Shown here: piece after piece, positions 5,655 to 10,124 of the stretch
How the letters are laid out: every line of letters begins with the position of its first letter
Numbering within the stretch: the first letter of the stretch is position 1
From: Bacillota bacterium
GTDB lineage: Bacteria > Bacillota > Sulfobacillia > Symbiobacteriales > ZC4RG38
Length of the DNA: 10,124 nucleotides
Direction: 5' to 3'
Assembly: GCA_003242505.1 (NCBI GenBank)
Contig: QGUP01000040.1
Location: 1-10,124, forward strand
Made by a program: the position numbers and the translations under genes
Notes under the pieces: generated by a model
The model's database searches: none
What the model saw: the letters and a program-made list of their open reading frames with translations, nothing else
What the model was told of the DNA's origin: nothing

Positions 5655-7021
5655 CCCGGGTGGCCGTGGTGGGTGCCGGCATCGCGGGCCTGGGGGCAGC
5701 CTACGCCCTGCAGGAGGCCGGGCTGGAGGTCATCGTCCTGGAGAAGGCCGCCGTACCCGGCGGGCGGATGCAGACCCGGTCGGAGCAGGGGTACACATGG
5801 GAGGCCGGGGCGCAGTTCCTTCTCGATGACCAGTATGTGCACATGAAAAGACTCCTGCGGAAGCTGGGCATCCCGCTCTCTGCCCATCGGATCCCGTCGG
5901 TGACGGCCATCGTTCTGCCCGACGGGCGGCTGTGGTACATCCGGATGGGCAGGCCGCTCGACCTGCTGCGCCACCCGGCCCTGAGGCCAGCCTCCAGGTG
6001 GCGCCTGGGCAAGGTGTTCCTCGCTGCCTGGCGCCACCGCCGGCACCTCCACTTCCATCATCCGGAGCTGGCCGCCGGCCTGGATACGGAAAGCGTGCGG
6101 CAGTGGGGAGACCGGGAGGTCGGGCCGGACGCCGTCGACTTCCTGCTCAGCGTGCCCTTCTCGACGTTCTTCTTCTGGCGGCCCGAGGAGACCTCCCTCT
6201 GGTGTCTCCTGGGTATCGCCGGGCTCCAGGGCGCCTGGAAGGTGGTCGTCCCCGAGGGCGGCCTCGGCGCGGTGACCGCGGCCCTGGCCCGGCGCCTGGA
6301 TGTGCGTCTGCAGACTACGGTGGAGCGGGTGGAGATCGGCCCCGACGGGCGGGTGACCCTGCGGATCGCCGACCGGGGCGGCGCCGCGGAGCTGGTGGTC
6401 GACCGGGTGATCCTGGCCACTTCGGCTCCGGTGACCCTGGCTCTGCTGGCCGACCCGGACCGGGCCCTCGGCCGGGTCCGGGCCGACTTCGTGCGGTCGA
6501 TCCGGTACGTGTCGAACCTCACCACTGCCGTCGGCTACCGGCGGGCGCCCGAGACCCGGGCGTACGGCATCAGCATCCCCATAGCCCTGGGTCACCCCGT
6601 GGCGGCCATCGAGTGGACCCACACCAAGGGCCCCGATCGGGCCCCTGCCGGCCATGGGCTGGCGGTGGTGATGCCCACCCACGCCTGGAGCGTGGCCAAC
6701 GCCCGACACCCGGACGAGGCGGTGGCGGCGGATCTGGTGGCCGCCGTTGACAGCCTCTACCCGGGCAACGCCGCGGAAGCCGATTTCCACCGGGTGGTGC
6801 GGTGGGAGCACGCCATCCCCGTCGCCGAGCCGGGGTGGGCGAGCCGTCTGGCCGCAGCCCTGGCGGCGGGGCCGGCGCCCGGGTCGCCGGTGTTTGCCTG
6901 CGGCGACTACTGGGCGGGGCCCAGCACCGAGTGGGCCCTGATGTCGGGGTGGCAGGCCGCCGCCGAACTCTTGCAGAGCCTCGGCCGGAGCATCCCGCCG
7001 GAGTACGCTGTCGCCATGTGA
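5651..7021 (+). CDS. FAD-dependent oxidoreductase, amine-oxidase/phytoene-desaturase superfamily
   Basis: A 456-residue flavoprotein. The N-terminal Rossmann dinucleotide motif is G8-x-G10-x-x-G13, followed by E31 and the GGR motif at 37-39 that contacts FAD. The C-terminal FAD-closing segment is CGDYWAGPSTEWALMSGW (about residues 416-433). The architecture matches the family of protoporphyrinogen oxidase, phytoene desaturase and monoamine oxidase, but I see nothing that fixes the substrate; no hem or crt neighbours are in the window. The central part (around 80-330) is the variable substrate domain, with several hydrophobic stretches that may allow membrane contact. The ATG at 5651 overlaps the stop of the M14 gene (ATGA), indicating translational coupling and probably a shared pathway. 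The gene ends 16 bp from the convergent uvrA paralogue. Confidence 0.88.
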   Translation: MTRVAVVGAGIAGLGAAYALQEAGLEVIVLEKAAVPGGRMQTRSEQGYTWEAGAQFLLDDQYVHMKRLLRKLGIPLSAHRIPSVTAIVLPDGRLWYIRMGRPLDLLRHPALRPASRWRLGKVFLAAWRHRRHLHFHHPELAAGLDTESVRQWGDREVGPDAVDFLLSVPFSTFFFWRPEETSLWCLLGIAGLQGAWKVVVPEGGLGAVTAALARRLDVRLQTTVERVEIGPDGRVTLRIADRGGAAELVVDRVILATSAPVTLALLADPDRALGRVRADFVRSIRYVSNLTTAVGYRRAPETRAYGISIPIALGHPVAAIEWTHTKGPDRAPAGHGLAVVMPTHAWSVANARHPDEAVAADLVAAVDSLYPGNAAEADFHRVVRWEHAIPVAEPGWASRLAAALAAGPAPGSPVFACGDYWAGPSTEWALMSGWQAAAELLQSLGRSIPPEYAVAM

Positions 7022-7037
7022 CTCCTCAGGGGGAAGT

Positions 7038-9578
7038 TCAAGCGGCGGACCCTCCGCCGCCCAGCAGCGGCCGGAGGCACCGGCCGGTGTGGGAGCGGTC
7101 TGCCGCAGCGACCTCCTCCGGCGTGCCCTCGGCGATCACTTCACCGCCCGCCTCGCCGCCCTCCGGGCCGAGGTCGATGACCCAGTCCGCGACCTTGACC
7201 ACGTCCAGGTTGTGCTCCACAACGACCACCGTATGGCCGGCGTCCACCAGTCCCTGCAGGACCCGGACCAGCCTGGCGGTGTCGGCCGGATGGAGCCCCC
7301 GGGAGGGCTCGTCCAGGAGATAGAGGGTCCGGCCGGCGCCCCGCCGCCCCAGCTCCTTGGCGAGTTTCACCCGCTGCGCCTCGCCGCCGGACAGGGTGGC
7401 CACCGCCTGCCCCAGGGTCAGGTAGCCCAGCCCGCATTCGACCAGCAAGGAGAGCCGGTCCCGGACCGGCGCCACCTCTGCGAAGAGGCGGGCTGCCTCC
7501 TCGACGGTCAGGTCGAGCACGTCGGCGATGCTGTAGCCCTGGTACCGGGCCGCCAGCACCTCCTCCCGGAACCGCCGCCCCCGGCAGGCCGGGCACCGCA
7601 CCTCCGCGTCGGGCAGAAGCTGCATGGCCACCGTCACCACACCGGCGCCCTGACACCGCTCGCACCGGCCGCCCGACACGTTGAAGGAGAAGTGGCTTTC
7701 GGTCAGACCCAGGGCCTTCGCGTCGGGCAGGGCGGCGAAGACCTTGCGGATCGCGGCAAAGACGTCGGTGTAGGTGGCGACGTTGGACCGGGACGTCCGC
7801 AGGATGGGCTCCTGGTCGATGGTGACCACCCGGTCCAGGTGCTCCCAGCCGTCGATGCCGTCGTGCTCCCCGGGCGGGTCTCCGGCCCCGTAGAACCGCT
7901 GCCGGGCAGCCCGATCGACGATGTCGAAGAGGAGGGTCGACTTGCCGGACCCGGACACCCCGGTGACGGCCACCAGTTTCCCCAGGGGCAGGCGGACGGT
8001 GATGTTCTTCAGGTTGTGGGCCCGGGCCCCCCGGATGACCAGGTGCGCCCCGCTGCCGGGCCGCCGCACCCGGGGCACCGGGATGGACTCCACCCCGGCC
8101 AGGAAGCGTCCGGTGACCGATGCAGCCACCTGCGCCACCTCCGCCGGCGGCCCGGCGGCCACCACCTTGCCGCCGTCCCGGCCGGCCCCGGGCCCGAGGT
8201 CGATGATGTGGTCCGCCGCCCGAATCAGCTCCAGGTCGTGCTCGATCACCACCACCGTGTTGCCCAGGTCCCGGAGCCGGCGGAGGAGATCGATGAGGTG
8301 GGCCGTGTCCCGCTGGTGCAGCCCCAGGGTGGGCTCGTCCAGCACATAGGTGACGCCGGACAGCCCGGAAGCCAGGAGGGCGGCCAGCCGCAGCCGCTGG
8401 GCCTCGCCGGCGGAAAGGGAGGGTGCAGTGCGCTCGAGGGTCAGGTAGCCCAGGCCGACGTCCAGGACTCGCCGGAGGCGCTCCCGCAGTTCCGTGACGA
8501 TGGGCGCGGCGACGGCCCACTCCCCGGGCGCCACAGCCCCGGGCAGGGCCGCGACCCACCGGTCCAGGTTACTCAGGGGCAAGCGGGAGAGCGCGACGAT
8601 GGTCTGCCCGGCCACGGTCACGGCGCGGCTTTCTGCCCGCAGGCGGGCCCCGCCGCAGTCCGGGCAGGGGTGGCGGCGGAGGGCCCGCTCCATCTTCTCC
8701 CGGTACTTCGGGTCCTCGATGTGTTGGGCGTAGCGCCGCATGAAAGCCGTCACCACGCCCTCGAAGCGCCCGGCCCGGGCGGTGGCCGGCGGCTCGACGC
8801 CGGGGAAGCGCCGGCGGAACTGGGGGCTCTCGACCCCGTACAGGAAGAGGTCCCGGAGGGCCTCGCTGTACTCCCGGATCGGCCGGCGGGGGTCAAAGGG
8901 GATCCCATAGTGGGCTGCCGCCTGCTGCAAGACGTTGCTCTGGTAGAGGCTGAACTCCCGGTTCCAGCCGGAGACCGCACCCTCCAGGATGCTCTTGCTC
9001 TCGTCCAGTACCCGGCTCAGGTCCACCTGGTGGACCACCCCCAGGCCCGAGCAGGTGGGGCAGGCCCCGGCGGGCTTGTTGAAGGAGAAGTGGGCCATGG
9101 TGAGGACTTCCACCCGGGCGCCGCAGTGCGGGCAGGGGTAACGGGCCGCCGCCTCGGGGTCGTCCCCGTCCTCCGCCGCCTGCTCCGCCAGGGACTGGGG
9201 CGGTGCGATCTCCTGGCCGCACCCCGGGCACGGGCGGTGGCCGATGGTGGCGAAGAGGAGCCGGAGGTAGGTGTAGATGCCCGTCTCGGTGCCCACGGTG
9301 GAACGGGGGTTGCGGTTGGTGAGGTGCTGACCCACGGCGATGGTCGGCGACAGGCCCTCGATCCGGTCCACGGGCGCCCGGGCCAGGCCGTAGGGGACCA
9401 TGCCCATGGCCTCGAGGAACTGGCGCTGCGCCTCCCGGTGCAGGGTATCGAAGACCAGCGCGGACTTCCCGGAGCCGGACACCCCGGTGACGGCCACCAG
9501 CCGGTTCCTGGGAATCCGCACGGTGATGTTCTTCAGGTTGTGGGTCCGCGCCCCCTGGATGAGGATCTCCCCGGACAT
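7038..9578 (-). CDS. UvrA paralogue lacking the UvrB-binding domain (UvrA2 class)
   Basis: An 846-residue tandem ABC ATPase of the excinuclease A family. NBD1: Walker A GVSGSGKS at 32-39 and signature LSAGEAQR near 385. NBD2: Walker A at 540-547 (K546) and signature LSGGEAQR near 727. Each NBD has a DEP Walker B and an EH switch (VIEHDLE, VVEHNLD). Zinc modules: C117/C120 with C149/C152, C173/C176 with C305/C308, and C639/C642 with C662/C665. Only 28 residues separate the halves of the first module, where repair UvrA carries about 100 residues that bind UvrB; that domain is absent here, as in Deinococcus UvrA2 and drug-producer homologues. It is therefore probably not the housekeeping repair subunit but a DNA-binding ATPase linked to tolerance of DNA-damaging compounds. 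The ATG at 9578 has an AGGGAG about 10 nt upstream. LSAGE instead of LSGGE in NBD1 is slightly unusual. Confidence 0.92.
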   Translation of the reverse strand: MSGEILIQGARTHNLKNITVRIPRNRLVAVTGVSGSGKSALVFDTLHREAQRQFLEAMGMVPYGLARAPVDRIEGLSPTIAVGQHLTNRNPRSTVGTETGIYTYLRLLFATIGHRPCPGCGQEIAPPQSLAEQAAEDGDDPEAAARYPCPHCGARVEVLTMAHFSFNKPAGACPTCSGLGVVHQVDLSRVLDESKSILEGAVSGWNREFSLYQSNVLQQAAAHYGIPFDPRRPIREYSEALRDLFLYGVESPQFRRRFPGVEPPATARAGRFEGVVTAFMRRYAQHIEDPKYREKMERALRRHPCPDCGGARLRAESRAVTVAGQTIVALSRLPLSNLDRWVAALPGAVAPGEWAVAAPIVTELRERLRRVLDVGLGYLTLERTAPSLSAGEAQRLRLAALLASGLSGVTYVLDEPTLGLHQRDTAHLIDLLRRLRDLGNTVVVIEHDLELIRAADHIIDLGPGAGRDGGKVVAAGPPAEVAQVAASVTGRFLAGVESIPVPRVRRPGSGAHLVIRGARAHNLKNITVRLPLGKLVAVTGVSGSGKSTLLFDIVDRAARQRFYGAGDPPGEHDGIDGWEHLDRVVTIDQEPILRTSRSNVATYTDVFAAIRKVFAALPDAKALGLTESHFSFNVSGGRCERCQGAGVVTVAMQLLPDAEVRCPACRGRRFREEVLAARYQGYSIADVLDLTVEEAARLFAEVAPVRDRLSLLVECGLGYLTLGQAVATLSGGEAQRVKLAKELGRRGAGRTLYLLDEPSRGLHPADTARLVRVLQGLVDAGHTVVVVEHNLDVVKVADWVIDLGPEGGEAGGEVIAEGTPEEVAAADRSHTGRCLRPLLGGGGSAA
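7042..7060. terminator. Hairpin between the convergent genes, weak terminator candidate
   Basis: gcggcgga at 7042-7049 pairs perfectly with tccgccgc at 7053-7060 around a CCC loop. It covers the last codons of the uvrA paralogue and lies just past the oxidoreductase stop. Neither strand has a good T-run after the stem, so a role in bidirectional termination is only a possibility. Confidence 0.3.
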
Positions 9579-9684
9579 GCACCAGCCGCTCCCTTCGGTG
9601 CTCGCCGTCGGGTCTCCACTCCGGCGGTGTGGTTCCCTTTCGAGTTTGACTCCTTCACCCGGTTCCCCTGCGCCTCAGCCAGCC

Positions 9685-9721
9685 CTCCGGCTGCCACCGG
9701 AGCGCCGGGCTTCTCGCCCGG
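9685..9721. repeat. Two small adjacent hairpins upstream of the uvrA paralogue
   Basis: ctccgg/ccggag (9685-9690 with 9697-9702) and ccgggc/gcccgg (9705-9710 with 9716-9721) are perfect 6-bp stems in the spacer between the MFS terminator and the uvrA paralogue. They could be leader structure of the minus-strand gene. No promoter hexamers are convincing in this spacer. Confidence 0.35.
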
Positions 9722-9724
9722 AGC

Positions 9725-9766
9725 AAAAGATCGCAGCCGCGCCCCTGAGGGGGCGGCTGCGGTCTT
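9725..9766 (-). terminator. Rho-independent terminator of the MFS gene
   Basis: A stem of about 18 bp with one bulged base at 9741: cgcagccg at 9732-9739 with cggctgcg at 9754-9761, an inner cccc/gggg, and outer A-T pairs. On the minus strand it is followed by TTTT (complement of 9725-9728). It starts about 12 bases past the MFS stop, so it should end that transcript and largely insulate the uvrA paralogue downstream. Confidence 0.8.
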
Positions 9767-9778
9767 CATGGTTCCTGG

Positions 9779-10124
9779 TCACGCGTGTCCCTGCTCCGTG
9801 GGATCCGGCCCCGTCCCGGCCGGGTCCGGCCCGGCCCCGGCGACCCAGGCCGCCGCGAGCAAAAGGGCCACGGCGAAAAGGACGGCGCCGCTCAGGAAGG
9901 GGAGGGTGAGGCCGCGCCGGTACAGGGAGCCCCCGAGGACCGGCCCGATGATCCGGCCCAGGGAGTCGAAGGAGTCCATGAGGCCGATGGCCGTGCCCTG
10001 GCCGGTGGTGGCCCGGCGGGAGATGAGGGCGGAGTTGGCCGGCCGGGCGATGCCCATGCCGGCGGCCAGCAGGGCGATCGCACAGGTGGCCGCCACCGGG
10101 CTGCGGGTGAGGGCCACCCAGACC
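9779..10124 (-). CDS. Major facilitator superfamily transporter, C-terminal part (5' end outside window)
   Basis: The frame is open to the right edge, so the GTG near 10117 is internal and only about the last 115 residues are seen. They contain a hydrophobic helix (CAIALLAAGMGIARPAN), the cytoplasmic-side stretch SALISRRATTGQGTAIGL, the helix-11 glycine/proline motif GRIIGPVLGG, a final membrane helix (AVLFAVALLLAAAWVAG) and a short polar Pro/Asp-rich tail. This pattern is typical of 12-helix drug/proton antiporters of the MFS related to Tet/Bcr-type efflux pumps; the substrate cannot be inferred. A strong terminator follows its stop. The next gene on the same strand is the UvrA2-type protein. 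Confidence 0.85.
   Translation of the reverse strand, partial: VWVALTRSPVAATCAIALLAAGMGIARPANSALISRRATTGQGTAIGLMDSFDSLGRIIGPVLGGSLYRRGLTLPFLSGAVLFAVALLLAAAWVAGAGPDPAGTGPDPTEQGHA

Noticed and set aside
5576..6811. 411-codon antisense frame across the oxidoreductase
   Set aside because: Shadow of the flavoprotein gene, rich in Gly/His/Pro/Arg, without ribosome site or family features.
9590..9700. Minus-strand leader of the uvrA paralogue with GGGGAACCGGGTGAA and ACCCGACGGCGAGC, reminiscent of a ydaO (c-di-AMP) riboswitch
   Set aside because: Core segments and stems do not line up with the known consensus as I recall it, and the regulated gene type would be unusual. A covariance-model search (Rfam RF00379) would decide.
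9533..9769. 78-codon minus-strand frame between the MFS and uvrA genes
   Set aside because: It starts inside the MFS terminator and overlaps the uvrA start in another frame, with low-complexity Ala/Gly/Arg content.

Overview
The window is GC-rich bacterial DNA (roughly 70% G+C over most genes). It carries two tRNA genes with encoded CCA ends, sigma-A-type promoters, strong Shine-Dalgarno sites and rho-independent terminators. Together with a canonical Cas6 and a CopZ-type chaperone this suggests a high-GC, possibly thermophilic Firmicute (Symbiobacterium, Thermaerobacter or Limnochordia type). That placement is inference from style, not from a marker gene.

Layout. (1) 1-2197, plus strand: the 3' part of a Cu(I) P1B-type ATPase (copA), cut by the left edge, followed by a 69-residue copper chaperone (copZ). 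Together they form a copper-export pair. (2) 2198-2448: a GC-rich spacer with inverted and short tandem repeats. (3) 2399-2816: two separately promoted and separately terminated tRNA genes, tRNA-Asn(GTT) and a CAT-anticodon tRNA whose acceptor stem favours tRNA-Ile2 (lysidine type) over elongator Met. (4) 2831-3823: a degenerate copy of the second tRNA's 3' half, then an in-frame leader of unclear status, then an orphan cas6. No CRISPR array and no other cas gene is visible. (5) 3824-4757: a stretch of distinctly lower G+C (about 53-57%). It holds a long gap without a convincing gene, a perfect GC hairpin, and a small exported protein whose reading frame is broken by an apparent one-base loss in a G5C4 run.

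(6) 4758-7021, plus strand: a translationally coupled pair, an M14-type zinc deacylase (succinylglutamate desuccinylase/aspartoacylase family) and an FAD-dependent amine-oxidase/phytoene-desaturase-type oxidoreductase. The shared substrate or pathway cannot be read from sequence. (7) 7038-9578, minus strand: a UvrA paralogue lacking the UvrB-binding insertion (UvrA2 class), convergent with the oxidoreductase. (8) 9727-9766: a terminator serving an MFS transporter whose C-terminal end occupies 9779-10124 on the minus strand. UvrA2-type proteins and MFS efflux pumps are both associated with toxin or drug tolerance, so this neighbourhood may be a resistance module, but the terminator separates them.

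The most unusual section is the tRNA/cas6/low-GC block (about 2690-4757). It looks like a tRNA-anchored accessory site holding decayed mobile or defence DNA. I did not find a clear new multi-gene system.
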